This document shows, piece after piece, positions 6,390 through 13,898 of a stretch of DNA of 30,630 bases. How positions within the stretch are numbered: position 1 is the stretch's first letter; each line of letters opens with the position of its first letter. A program made the position numbers and the translations under genes. Below the pieces are notes generated by a model. That model searched no databases, was not told the origin of the DNA, and worked only from the letters and a program-made list of their open reading frames with translations. This DNA comes from an uncultured Clostridia bacterium (GTDB taxonomy: Bacteria; Bacillota; Clostridia; TANB77; CAG-508): NCBI GenBank assembly GCA_910589185.1, contig CAJUSU010000013.1, positions 10,582 through 41,211 on the forward strand, in the 5' to 3' direction.

Positions 6390-7128
6390 ATTTTTTGAAT
6401 TGAATAATAGCATGTAGTCGATTATCCTCAGCATTTTTCATAATAACTATATGCTGACTCTCTTCATTAATATAAAAACAATTTACAGTTTCACCTAATT
6501 TTGCTCCATTTTTATACATAATTTCAAATTGATTGCAATCTAAATTCTGATAAACTTCTTCGGGTAAAGCTTCCACAGCATAATCTAAGTAATATAAATT
6601 ATGCATATGTTGATTCATATCAATATCTCTTCTAGAAACAGTAAAAGTATAACTAGGTTGGATATTTTCAACACATTCAGGTTCTCTTAGCTTAGGAATA
6701 TCAACTTCTTCAAAAACATTTCTACTATCTTCAGGAGAGTAACAGTTAATAATTTCTGGAGTAATTCTAGCAATTCTACCTGTTTGTGTGTTGACCAAAC
6801 TCCATTTTGTAGATGCAACTCCAAGAAGTTCATTATTTTCATCATACATTTCAAAATCACGATAGGTTAAACATTTATTAGCAGCCTTTGCCCAGGTCTT
6901 TATTGAAATAGCAGTATGAAAAGGTACCCTTTTAAAAATATGCACCTTCCAATGTAACAAAACCCAAGAAAGATGAGTTTGCTCCATTTGATTTACACCA
7001 TAACCTGCTACTTCGGAATGAATACAAGCCGTATTTTCTAATAAATCTAAAAAACCTCCATTAGTCATTAAACCAATAGAACCTATATCTTTAATTTCAA
7101 CATGACATTTTCTTTCAAATATACTCAT
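6388..7128 (-). CDS. Acyl-ACP thioesterase (FatA/FatB type)
   Basis: 246 residues with two hotdog folds. The N half includes GLMTNGGFLDLLENTACIHSE and WVLLHWKVHIFKRVPF, and TKWSLVNTQTGRIARI closes it. The C half starts near YTFTVSRRDIDMNQHMHNLYYLDYAVEALP, whose Asn and His match the catalytic positions of plant-type acyl-ACP thioesterases. The reaction is hydrolysis of acyl-ACP to a free fatty acid and ACP. The ATG at 7128 has no SD at normal distance; an AAAGGAG lies 38 bases upstream with a hairpin between (see findings). An in-frame TGA just upstream excludes a longer form. It sits 52 bases downstream of a second thioesterase gene and is probably cotranscribed with it. Confidence 0.88.
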   Translation of the reverse strand: MSIFERKCHVEIKDIGSIGLMTNGGFLDLLENTACIHSEVAGYGVNQMEQTHLSWVLLHWKVHIFKRVPFHTAISIKTWAKAANKCLTYRDFEMYDENNELLGVASTKWSLVNTQTGRIARITPEIINCYSPEDSRNVFEEVDIPKLREPECVENIQPSYTFTVSRRDIDMNQHMHNLYYLDYAVEALPEEVYQNLDCNQFEIMYKNGAKLGETVNCFYINEESQHIVIMKNAEDNRLHAIIQFKK

Positions 7129-7173
7129 TTGTCATTAATCATACTAACTTTTAAGAGTAGTATATTCTCCTTT
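7129..7173 (-). promoter_or_regulatory. SD-hairpin-start leader of the acyl-ACP thioesterase gene
   Basis: On the minus strand, AAAGGAG (7173-7167) is followed by a hairpin with a 6-bp ATACTA/TAGTAT outer stem (7163-7141), then 12 bases, then ATG. Removing the hairpin shortens the SD-to-start distance from 38 to 15 bases. A five-codon reading frame, ATG-ATT-AAT-GAC-AAA-TGA, ends overlapping the start. Confidence 0.5.
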
Positions 7174-7180
7174 CTAAGCT

Positions 7181-7603
7181 TTAACTATTTTCTAACATTT
7201 TTTCCATAATAGAATAAATCTCAGGAAATTCTTTTTTAACATTAATAATATGAAAACTTTTACTACTTACCAAAGCGTGGGTTGTAGTACCAGTGCAAAT
7301 TGGTTTATCTTCATTTTTAAGAAAAACTTCATAATAAAATTCGATTTTTACACTAGATAATTTGCTCACAGTTGCTGTTACAATTAATTCATCCTCATAA
7401 TGAGCAGGTTTTCTATATTTGCATTGCAATTCGACTAAAGGTGTCATAACACCTGCCTGTTCCATTTTAGAATAAGGAAAGCCAGCCTGCTTTGCTAAAT
7501 CCGTTCTAGCAAGCTCAAACCAAATTGGGTAAACACTATGATGCGCAATTCCCATTTGATCAGTTTCAGCATATCTTACAATTACTTTACTTTTGGATAT
7601 CAT
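7181..7603 (-). CDS. Acyl-CoA thioesterase, YbgC/FadM family (hotdog fold)
   Basis: 140 residues from the ATG at 7603, which has AAGGAA nine bases upstream; an in-frame GTG three codons earlier touches the SD and is unlikely. The N-terminal VRYAETDQMGIAHHSVYPIWFELART matches the 4-hydroxybenzoyl-CoA thioesterase-type active site (Asp in ETDQMG; the YxxxxEfaR helix). Members hydrolyse short- to medium-chain acyl-CoA or acyl-ACP thioesters in the cytoplasm. It is the first gene of a two-gene unit with the acyl-ACP thioesterase, so the pair may act together in fatty-acid release. The promoter at 7627-7654 places the transcription start near 7620, leaving a leader barely long enough for the SD. 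Confidence 0.87.
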   Translation of the reverse strand: MISKSKVIVRYAETDQMGIAHHSVYPIWFELARTDLAKQAGFPYSKMEQAGVMTPLVELQCKYRKPAHYEDELIVTATVSKLSSVKIEFYYEVFLKNEDKPICTGTTTHALVSSKSFHIINVKKEFPEIYSIMEKMLENS

Positions 7604-7626
7604 ACATTTCACTTCCTTAAAATGGC

Positions 7627-7654
7627 ATTATATCAAAAAAATGAAAAATGTCAA
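7627..7654 (-). promoter_or_regulatory. Sigma-A promoter of the thioesterase pair
   Basis: Minus-strand TTGACA (7654-7649), 16 bases, TATAAT (7632-7627). Both hexamers match the consensus exactly. It diverges from the radical SAM promoter at 7662-7690. Confidence 0.88.
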
Positions 7655-7661
7655 TTAGCAG

Positions 7662-7690
7662 TTGACGAGGTTCGAAAAAAAGCATAAAAT
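7662..7690 (+). promoter_or_regulatory. Sigma-A promoter of the radical SAM gene
   Basis: TTGACG (7662-7667), 17 bases, TAAAAT (7685-7690). It is divergent from the thioesterase promoter, with the two -35 boxes only seven bases apart. Confidence 0.78.
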
Positions 7691-7713
7691 GAAGCAGGAA
7701 ATATGTTTAGAAT

Positions 7714-7747
7714 AAAGGAGTAGATACGTTAGTATCTTAAATAAAAA
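7714..7747 (+). promoter_or_regulatory. SD-hairpin-start leader of the radical SAM gene
   Basis: AAAGGAG (7714-7720) is separated from the ATG at 7748 by a perfect 6-bp hairpin, AGATAC (7722-7727), GTTA loop, GTATCT (7732-7737). The linear distance is 27 bases; without the hairpin it is 11. Confidence 0.55.
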
Positions 7748-8638
7748 ATGAACTTAGAAAAATGTAATATATGTCCTAGAAATTGTAAAGTAGACAGATT
7801 AAAAGGAAATATTGGTTATTGTAGATGTAATGATAAAATTAAAATAGCATTAGCTTCTATCCACTATTATGAAGAACCTTGCATTAGCAAAGAAAATGGA
7901 TCTGGTACAGTGTTTTTCAGCAATTGTAATTTGAATTGTATTTATTGTCAAAATTATGAAATAAGCCAGAAGGACAAAGGAAGAGAAATTACAGTAGAAC
8001 AATTGGCACAAATTTTTTTGAAGCAACAAGCAAAAGGAGTTAACAATATTAATTTAGTAACACCAACCATGTATGCAAAGCACATAAAAGAAGCATTAAT
8101 GATAGCAAAAAACGAAGGTCTTTCTATTCCAGTAATATACAATACTAATGGATATGAAAGCATAGAAACATTAAAAGAGTTAGAAGGCTTGATTGATATT
8201 TATTTGCCAGACTTAAAATATTATTCTAATGAATTAAGTAAAAAATATTCTAAAGTAGATAACTATTTTGACATAGCAACAAAAGCAATTCAAGAAATGA
8301 ATAGACAGGTAGGAAGACCAACTTTTAATGAAAAAGGTATTATACAAAAAGGAATGATGATTAGACATTTGATTTTACCAAATCATCTACAGAATACAAA
8401 ACATATTTTAAAGTGGATTAAAGAAAGTATGCCAGCAGGTACTTATGTTAGTGTGATGGCTCAATACTTTCCAACTTATCAAGCAAAACAAGACGAAAGT
8501 ATTAATCGAAAATTAACGAAAAAAGAATATCAAGAAATTGAAAATTACTTATATATTTTAGATTTAGAAAATGGCTATATACAAGAGTTAGGAGAACATG
8601 AAGAAGAATATGTTCCGAATTTTGATTTAAGTGAATGA
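7748..8638 (+). CDS. Radical SAM protein, PflX/PflA-like
   Basis: 296 residues. The radical SAM cluster motif CxxxCxxC is at Cys60, Cys64 and Cys67 (NCNLNCIYCQNYE). An N-terminal Cys set (CNICPRNC, then GYCRC) is typical of the PflX branch (COG1313). YNTNGYESIETLKEL and the IYLPDLKYYSNELSKKYS segment are shared with pyruvate formate-lyase-activating-enzyme relatives. Such proteins bind a 4Fe-4S cluster and cleave S-adenosylmethionine to a radical; the PflX substrate is not established. No glycyl-radical enzyme is encoded next to it. It is transcribed alone or ahead of the ThyX-like gene 108 bases downstream. Confidence 0.88.
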   Translation: MNLEKCNICPRNCKVDRLKGNIGYCRCNDKIKIALASIHYYEEPCISKENGSGTVFFSNCNLNCIYCQNYEISQKDKGREITVEQLAQIFLKQQAKGVNNINLVTPTMYAKHIKEALMIAKNEGLSIPVIYNTNGYESIETLKELEGLIDIYLPDLKYYSNELSKKYSKVDNYFDIATKAIQEMNRQVGRPTFNEKGIIQKGMMIRHLILPNHLQNTKHILKWIKESMPAGTYVSVMAQYFPTYQAKQDESINRKLTKKEYQEIENYLYILDLENGYIQELGEHEEEYVPNFDLSE

Positions 8639-8746
8639 GAGTTTTCAAAAAACTATTGAATAATAAGAACAACTTTGATATAGTTTTAAAAGTATATTTA
8701 AAAAGATAGAGAACATAAAAAATGGAGAATAAATGGAGGAAAAATC

Positions 8747-10168
8747 ATGGAAATAGAGTTATTAGGTGGATGTACAAAAGAACAATTAGAAAATAGAATC
8801 AGAAATGTTACAGCAGCAGGTAAACTGTCAAGATTTCCAGGCAATGTATTTGAAGTATTAGAGAGTTGTGATGATTATGAAAAGAATTTAAAAATGGTAA
8901 AAAGAATTATTGGCATGGGGCATAAGTCAATTATAGAACATGACTATTTAGTGTTTGCATTATGTGATGTTTCTCCTATTATTGAACAAACTTTAATTGG
9001 AAGCAGATTAGCTTCATTTACTGTAAAATCTAGAAGAGAAGTTGATTTTAGAACAGTAGGATATTATATTCCAGAATTTAGAGATAAAGAAGGAAATATT
9101 CATAAAAATAATGCAGAACTACAGCGTAAGTATAAAGAAGGAATGAGTTCTTTGTTTAATAGCTATGGAGAATTTGTAGATAATGGAATAAAAGTAGAAG
9201 ATGCTAGATTTTTATTACCTTATAGTTATCATAGTAACTTTATTATGGGATTAAATGCGAGAGAATTAGAAAAATTAGTAATTGCACTATTGCATGGAAA
9301 AGTAAGCAAAATTGCAGAAGCAAAAGAAGTGGGAATGAAGCTATATGAGATTATTAAAGAAGCAGTTCCATATTTAGTTGATAACATTGAAAAGCAATTA
9401 GATAGAGAAAATGATTTTGAATATTTAGAATCTATGGTAGAAAGACCAAAAATTGAGATTTTAGATAAAACACAACTTATCCATTATATACCAAATGCAG
9501 ACGAACAAGTTATTTTATCTCATATTATGTATCACTATCAATGTACAGAAGGAAAAGCAAAAGAGTTATTACAAGAAATGGAAACTAAAGATGCAGAATG
9601 TAGAAAAAAGATAATGGATAATATTTTAAATAAAGAAGAAAATAGAGAGCTAGAACAAGTAAGCTTTACTTTCCAAATTCCAATTTCACTTTCTATTTTA
9701 ACTCACCTTACAAGACACCGTATGCATTCATTATTAGTACCAGAATTTACACCAATGTGGGATTTAAACAACTACATTATCCCACAAAGTATACAAGATA
9801 ATGAAAAGTTAAAAGAATTATATATTCAAAAAGCAAATGAAAATATGAAATTATATAACGAATTTGTAAAAGAAGGAGTTATGGAAGAAGATTTAGTGTA
9901 CTTCTATATAGGAGGACAGATGTGCAATGTAATGACTACAATGAATGCAAGAACACTTCAATGGGTTTGTAGAATGCGTTGTTGCAATAAAGCACAATGG
10001 CAAATTAGAAATATTGCAAAAGAAATGGCGAAACAAGTTACGCAAGTAGCACCACTTATTGGAAAGGGCCTAGGAGCAACCTGTGTAACACAGTATGCTT
10101 GCTATGAAGGCAGAGAATCTTGTGGGCTAATTGAAAAGATTTTAGCAAATAAGGAGAAATATGAATGA
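8747..10168 (+). CDS. thyX: Double-length ThyX-like (FAD-dependent thymidylate synthase) protein
   Basis: 473 residues, about twice the length of a normal ThyX (about 220-250), preceded by GGAGG. Two ThyX-like units are visible. Unit 1 (about residues 1-225) has GHKSIIEHDYLVFAL, GSRLASFTVKSRREVDFR (aligned to the RHRxxSxNExSxR motif but without RHR) and VEDARFLLPYSYHSNFIMGLNARELEKL. Unit 2 (about 235-473) starts PKIEILDKTQLIHYIP and has LTHLTRHRMHSLLVPEF (RHR kept, SxR lost) and MNARTLQWVCRMRCCNKAQWQIRNIAKEM, the dUMP-side segment. ThyX methylates dUMP using methylene-tetrahydrofolate, FAD and NADPH, as a tetramer with shared sites. The halves appear to complement one another (inference). The gene end overlaps the HAD gene by four bases. 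Confidence 0.85.
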   Translation: MEIELLGGCTKEQLENRIRNVTAAGKLSRFPGNVFEVLESCDDYEKNLKMVKRIIGMGHKSIIEHDYLVFALCDVSPIIEQTLIGSRLASFTVKSRREVDFRTVGYYIPEFRDKEGNIHKNNAELQRKYKEGMSSLFNSYGEFVDNGIKVEDARFLLPYSYHSNFIMGLNARELEKLVIALLHGKVSKIAEAKEVGMKLYEIIKEAVPYLVDNIEKQLDRENDFEYLESMVERPKIEILDKTQLIHYIPNADEQVILSHIMYHYQCTEGKAKELLQEMETKDAECRKKIMDNILNKEENRELEQVSFTFQIPISLSILTHLTRHRMHSLLVPEFTPMWDLNNYIIPQSIQDNEKLKELYIQKANENMKLYNEFVKEGVMEEDLVYFYIGGQMCNVMTTMNARTLQWVCRMRCCNKAQWQIRNIAKEMAKQVTQVAPLIGKGLGATCVTQYACYEGRESCGLIEKILANKEKYE

Positions 10169-10770
10169 TAAAAAACATAGTATTTGACTTGGGTGGAGTA
10201 TTAATTGATTTCAAACCTGAAAGATATTTAGAACATATAGGGTATAGTGAAGAAGAAGTATCTTTTTTTACAACAATGATTTTTTGGAGTTCCGAATGGA
10301 ATGAATATAATTCTTCAAAATATGACGTTGGACAAACTAAAGAAAATTTAATCAAAAGGAATCCACAATATGCTGATGAAATTGAAAATATTTTCAATAA
10401 AATAGATTATCAATATATTCTATTTGAAAAGAAAGATACAGTTCACTATTTGAAAGAATTAAAGAGCAGAGGGTATCATATTTATCTCTTATCAGATTTA
10501 AGTATTGATAGTTATAACTATAATAAGCAATTTGATTTTTTTAACAATATTGTAGGAGGGGTTTATTCTTTTGAGGTAGGCTCTACGAAACCAAATAAAA
10601 AGAACTATGAAACATTATTATCTAAATATCAGTTAATGCCAGAAGAAACCATTTTTATTGATGATAGATTAGATAATGTCAAAGCTGCAAATGATTGTAG
10701 CATACACGGTATTCAATTTACATCTTTAGAAGATGTAAAAAATCAAATTACTATATTAGAAAAGGGATAA
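10165..10770 (+). CDS. HAD-superfamily hydrolase (subfamily IA)
   Basis: 201 residues. The start ATG overlaps the ThyX-like stop (ATGA), so the two are translationally coupled. HAD motifs are in order: FDLGGVLIDF near residue 8 (the first Asp is the nucleophile; the usual second Asp, as in DxD, is replaced by Gly in DLG), LLSDLSIDSY for motif II, K in GSTKPNKKNYETLL for motif III, and FIDDRLDNVKAA for motif IV. DLGGVLxDF with a helical cap is typical of the YihX/alpha-D-glucose-1-phosphatase-like branch. The substrate is not predictable, although coupling to a thymidylate synthase relative would be consistent with nucleotide housekeeping (weak inference). The stop lies within a bidirectional terminator. 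Confidence 0.87.
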   Translation: MIKNIVFDLGGVLIDFKPERYLEHIGYSEEEVSFFTTMIFWSSEWNEYNSSKYDVGQTKENLIKRNPQYADEIENIFNKIDYQYILFEKKDTVHYLKELKSRGYHIYLLSDLSIDSYNYNKQFDFFNNIVGGVYSFEVGSTKPNKKNYETLLSKYQLMPEETIFIDDRLDNVKAANDCSIHGIQFTSLEDVKNQITILEKG

Positions 10771-10788
10771 TCTCCCTTTTTCTAATAT
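10753..10788. terminator. Bidirectional terminator between HAD and YgjP-like genes
   Basis: Arms 10753-10767 and 10773-10788 pair through ATATTAGAAAAGGGA with a single bulge and a 5-base loop. The stem includes the stop codons, or bases next to the stops, of both convergent genes. Confidence 0.72.
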
Positions 10789-11312
10789 GTTTCGTATCTT
10801 TCATAATCAGGCATATAAGTTTTCATCATTTGCCAAAATCCTTTGCTATGAGTTTTGTATTTTAAATGACAAAATTCATGTAAAACAATATATTCAATAG
10901 TTCTTCTATCATATTTTACAATATCAGGATTAATCACAATTTTCTTTTCATCAGTATAACATTTAGAGATTTGCCCGTTTTTTAACCTTTTCATAGAAAA
11001 TTCTTCTGGTGCAAAACCTAATAATAATCTTGTTTTTTCCATAGCCCTTTCGATTTCTTGTTCTGCAATTTTATCATACAATTTAGCAACTACAATTTTT
11101 AATAAATCGTTTGTTTTAGCCTTTCTAAATTTATTAGGAAGTATTACTTCAATAATATGATTAATAAAATTAATAGTAGAAGCTTTTACATGTTTGTAAT
11201 ACAAACGAAATTCATGGATAGTTCCTAGGACAGAAATCGTACCAGTATAACAACTCCAAGGCGCAGTAATAGCAGCTTCTCCATTATTGATAGAAATGTT
11301 TAAAATATTCAT
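10782..11312 (-). CDS. YgjP/SprT-like zinc metallopeptidase (DUF45 family)
   Basis: 176 residues with AGGAGG upstream. The C-terminal half has the zincin signature HEFCHLKYKTHSKGFWQMM: HExxH followed by a downstream His, as in the YgjP/DUF45 family (WLSS_metallopeptidase type). YDRRTIEYIVLHE precedes it as in relatives, and the protein ends MPDYERYETY. The N-terminal half (about residues 1-85) is less conserved. Family members are often about 230 residues; this one is shorter. Proposed roles include metal-dependent peptidase or UTP-directed activities, but function is not well established. The promoter at 11363-11391 carries two direct-repeat operator candidates. Confidence 0.85.
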   Translation of the reverse strand: MNILNISINNGEAAITAPWSCYTGTISVLGTIHEFRLYYKHVKASTINFINHIIEVILPNKFRKAKTNDLLKIVVAKLYDKIAEQEIERAMEKTRLLLGFAPEEFSMKRLKNGQISKCYTDEKKIVINPDIVKYDRRTIEYIVLHEFCHLKYKTHSKGFWQMMKTYMPDYERYETY

Positions 11313-11341
11313 AATTCATACCTCCTAACAAAAAAACGTTT

Positions 11342-11391
11342 TACAAATCAATGTTCGTATATAATATACAAAATATTGTTCGCTTTGTCAA
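11342..11391 (-). promoter_or_regulatory. Promoter with two direct-repeat operator candidates (YgjP-like gene)
   Basis: Minus-strand TTGACA (11391-11386), 17 bases, TATATT (11368-11363). Two 16-base repeats, CGAACAATATTTTGTA (11382-11367) in the spacer and CGAACATTGATTTGTA (11357-11342) just past the -10, match at about 13 of 16 positions with a 25-base offset. This is about 2.4 helical turns and suits a repressor. Confidence 0.6.
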
Positions 11392-11482
11392 GAGATTTTT
11401 AAAAAAATCTGAAATTAAATTTTTAGAGAAAAATTAACTTCTTGTAAATGTGTGAAAAAACATGTAAATTTAAGCAAAAAAC

Positions 11483-11511
11483 TTGACAAATACAAAAAAA
11501 TAGTGTAAAGT
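11483..11511 (+). promoter_or_regulatory. Sigma-A promoter of the ylxM-ffh-ribosomal operon
   Basis: TTGACA (11483-11488), 17 bases, TAAAGT (11506-11511). Confidence 0.82.
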
Positions 11512-11513
11512 AT

Positions 11514-11547
11514 ATTAGCATTACAAAAATGTAGTGCTAATTATTTT
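11514..11547 (+). terminator. Leader hairpin with T tract (possible attenuator) before ylxM
   Basis: ATTAGCATTACA (11514-11525) pairs with TGTAGTGCTAAT (11530-11541): 12 bp with one G.U and an AAAA loop. TATTTTTG follows. It lies at the very start of the transcript from the promoter just upstream, so it could be a 5' stabilising hairpin or an attenuator. Confidence 0.5.
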
Positions 11548-11591
11548 TGAGATATTTTTGAAAACCTAGGAAAAAAGAAGAGGTGAAGTCA

Positions 11592-11939
11592 TTGGAAAAA
11601 AATGTGAAGGTTAGTATGTTATGTCAAATCTATGGAAAAATGCTAACAGAAAAACAATATGAAGTAATCAATGATTACTATAACAATGATTTATCACTCT
11701 CTGAAATTGCCGAGAATCATCAAATTACAAGACAGGCAGTAAGAGATATTATCAAAAAGGGGGAAAATAAACTTTTCGAATTAGAAGAAAAGCTAGCATT
11801 TATGGAAAAAACATTGAAACAAGAAAAACAATTACAACAAATACTAGAAGAATTAAGCAAAATTGAAGAAACATCTTCTGATAAAAAAGTGGAAAAGATC
11901 TTAAACCACGTTAGAGAAGAGTTAAGCTGTTTAGCGTAA
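11592..11939 (+). CDS. ylxM: YlxM, SRP-associated helix-turn-helix protein
   Basis: 115 residues from TTG at 11592 (MEKNVKVSML). The in-frame GTG nine bases earlier is itself part of the GAGGTGA SD, so TTG with a 5-base spacing is preferred and aligns with the family N terminus. The protein has the YlxM/sigma-70 region 4-like helix-turn-helix: LTEKQYEVINDYYNNDLSLSEIAENHQITRQAVRDIIKKGENKL (residues about 15-58). A Lys/Glu/Gln coiled-coil tail follows. YlxM is encoded next to ffh in most Firmicutes and modulates SRP function. It is the first gene of the operon, 45 bases before ffh. Confidence 0.92.
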   Translation: MEKNVKVSMLCQIYGKMLTEKQYEVINDYYNNDLSLSEIAENHQITRQAVRDIIKKGENKLFELEEKLAFMEKTLKQEKQLQQILEELSKIEETSSDKKVEKILNHVREELSCLA

Positions 11940-11984
11940 CTTCTCAAAACAAAATGCTTAAAAGAAAACGAAAGAGGTGTAAAG

Positions 11985-13337
11985 ATGGCTTTTGAAGGAC
12001 TAAGTTCAAAACTTCAAGATATTACAAGAAAATTGAGAGGAAAAGCAAGAATTACAGAGTCAGACTTAAAAGAAATGCTTCGTGAAGTAAAACTTGCACT
12101 GCTTGAAGCGGATGTTAACTATATGATAGTAAAAGAATTTATCAGTACCGTACAAGAGAAAGCTTTAGGACAGGATGTATTGAAATCTTTAACACCAGGG
12201 CAACAGGTTATTAAAATTGTAAAAGATGAAATGGTTGAACTGCTAGGAGGAACAGAAAGTAAAGTGAATTTTACCCCAAATCCTCCTACTGTTATTATGT
12301 TAGTAGGTCTACAAGGTTCAGGTAAAACAACCACTGCAGGAAAATTAGCCAATTTACTTCGTAAGCAAGGCAAAAAGCCATTATTAGTTGCTTGTGATAT
12401 TTATAGACCAGCTGCTATTAAACAATTGCAAGTAGTTGGTGGGCAACTAAATATTCCAGTTTTTAGCAATGAACAATCCAAAGATGTAGTTCATATTGCA
12501 AAACAAGCAATGTCAGTGGCTATCAGTAAACTAAATGATGTAGTAATCCTAGATACAGCAGGACGTTTGCACATTGATGAAGAATTAATGGCAGAATTAA
12601 AAAATGTCAAAGCCAGTGTCAAACCACATGAAATCTTATTAGTTGTAGACAGTATGACAGGTCAAGATGCAGTTAATGTTGCGCAGTCCTTTAATGAAGA
12701 ACTAGGAATTGACGGAGTTGTACTTACAAAATTAGATGGTGATACACGTGGTGGCGCCGCATTATCTGTTAAAAAGATTACAGGCAGACCAATCAAGTTT
12801 GCGGCAACTGGTGAAAAGCTAAGCGATATTGAAATATTCCATCCAGACAGAATGGCACAAAGAATTTTAGGAATGGGTGATGTACTATCCATTATTGAAA
12901 AAGCGGAAGAAAATTTTGATATGGCAGAAGCTGAAAAATTAGAAAAACAGCTTAAGAAAAAAGAATTAGATTTAGATGATTACTTAGCACAGCTAAGGCA
13001 AGTTAAAAAAATGGGTTCTTTTTCTTCAATATTAAAAATGATTCCAGGTATGAACCAACTAAAAGATGTACAAGTGGATGATAAAGAATTTGTCAAAATA
13101 GAAGCAATGATTTGCTCTATGACAAAAGAGGAAAGAAAAAATCCGCGTTTGCTGAATGGAAATAGAAGACTTAGAATTAGCAAAGGTAGTGGCACAACCG
13201 TTCAAGATATTAATAAATTCATGAAATCTTTTGAAATGACACAAAAAATGATGAAGAAAATGCAAAGTAACAAAGGTGGCATGAAGAAATTAATGAATAG
13301 TTTAGATACTAATGACCTAAAGAATTTTAAATTTTGA
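11985..13337 (+). CDS. ffh: Signal recognition particle GTPase Ffh
   Basis: 450 residues, preceded by AAAGAGGTG. An N domain (about residues 1-85) comes first. The G domain has GLQGSGKTT (P-loop), DTAGRLHIDEEL, TKLDGDTRGGAAL and the GEKLSDIEIFHPDR closing segment. The methionine-rich M domain (about 300-450) ends with INKFMKSFEMTQKMMKKM. Ffh binds signal sequences and 4.5S/6S SRP RNA and delivers ribosomes to FtsY at the membrane. No SRP RNA gene was seen here. It lies between ylxM and rpsP, the conserved Firmicute order. Confidence 0.97.
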   Translation: MAFEGLSSKLQDITRKLRGKARITESDLKEMLREVKLALLEADVNYMIVKEFISTVQEKALGQDVLKSLTPGQQVIKIVKDEMVELLGGTESKVNFTPNPPTVIMLVGLQGSGKTTTAGKLANLLRKQGKKPLLVACDIYRPAAIKQLQVVGGQLNIPVFSNEQSKDVVHIAKQAMSVAISKLNDVVILDTAGRLHIDEELMAELKNVKASVKPHEILLVVDSMTGQDAVNVAQSFNEELGIDGVVLTKLDGDTRGGAALSVKKITGRPIKFAATGEKLSDIEIFHPDRMAQRILGMGDVLSIIEKAEENFDMAEAEKLEKQLKKKELDLDDYLAQLRQVKKMGSFSSILKMIPGMNQLKDVQVDDKEFVKIEAMICSMTKEERKNPRLLNGNRRLRISKGSGTTVQDINKFMKSFEMTQKMMKKMQSNKGGMKKLMNSLDTNDLKNFKF

Positions 13338-13387
13338 TATTAATTTTTTAATTTTATATACAAAAAATACACAGGAGGTGAAAATAA

Positions 13388-13624
13388 ATGGTAAAAATCA
13401 GATTACAAAGACAAGGTGCTAAAAAAGCTCCATTCTATCATATTGTTGTAGCAGATTCTAAGAGCCCAAGAGATGGAAAAATCATCGAAAAAATTGGTTC
13501 TTATGATCCAATGACAGAACCATCTACAATTGTGATTGATAATGAAAAATTTGAACAATGGATCAAAAATGGTGCAAAACCAACAGATTCAGTTAAAAAC
13601 TTAGTTGAAAGAGCATCTAAATAA
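13388..13624 (+). CDS. rpsP: 30S ribosomal protein S16
   Basis: 78 residues, preceded by a strong AGGAGGTG. MVKIRLQRQGAKKAPFYHIVVADSKSPRDGKIIEKIGSYDP is a textbook S16 N terminus, and the length fits. It is a small-subunit assembly protein, 50 bases after ffh. Confidence 0.97.
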   Translation: MVKIRLQRQGAKKAPFYHIVVADSKSPRDGKIIEKIGSYDPMTEPSTIVIDNEKFEQWIKNGAKPTDSVKNLVERASK

Positions 13625-13656
13625 TTGTAAGTACTTCGAAGAGAGGAACTAAAACT

Positions 13657-13887
13657 ATGAAAGAAATTTTAGAAACCATTATTCTTAACATGGTAGATAA
13701 TAAAGAAGCTGTAGTTATTACAGAAACCTTAGAAGAAAGAAAAGCAAGTTATGTAGTAAAAATAGCGGAAACAGACATGGGAAGAATTATTGGAAAACAA
13801 GGAAAAACAGCTAAAGCAATTCGTATGATAATGAAATCTGTAGCAGGAAAAGAACATAAAAGAATTGAAGTAGAATTTGTAAATTAA
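13657..13887 (+). CDS. khpA: KhpA, KH-domain RNA-binding protein
   Basis: 76 residues with GAGAGGAAC upstream. It is a single KH domain with the GxxG loop in MGRIIGKQGKTAKAIRMIM. KhpA (YlqC) forms a heterodimer with KhpB/Jag and binds RNA, influencing cell elongation and envelope gene expression in Gram-positive bacteria. The position between rpsP and rimM is the usual one. Confidence 0.94.
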   Translation: MKEILETIILNMVDNKEAVVITETLEERKASYVVKIAETDMGRIIGKQGKTAKAIRMIMKSVAGKEHKRIEVEFVN

Positions 13888-13898
13888 GAGGAGTTTTG

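Noticed and set aside
11342..11382. LexA (SOS) box near the YgjP-like gene
   Set aside because: Only CGAAC half-sites are present in direct orientation; the Gram-positive CGAAC-N4-GTTCG dyad is absent.
11583..11591. GTG as the start of ylxM
   Set aside because: The GTG is part of the SD GAGGTGA; TTG at 11592 has proper spacing and matches the family N terminus.
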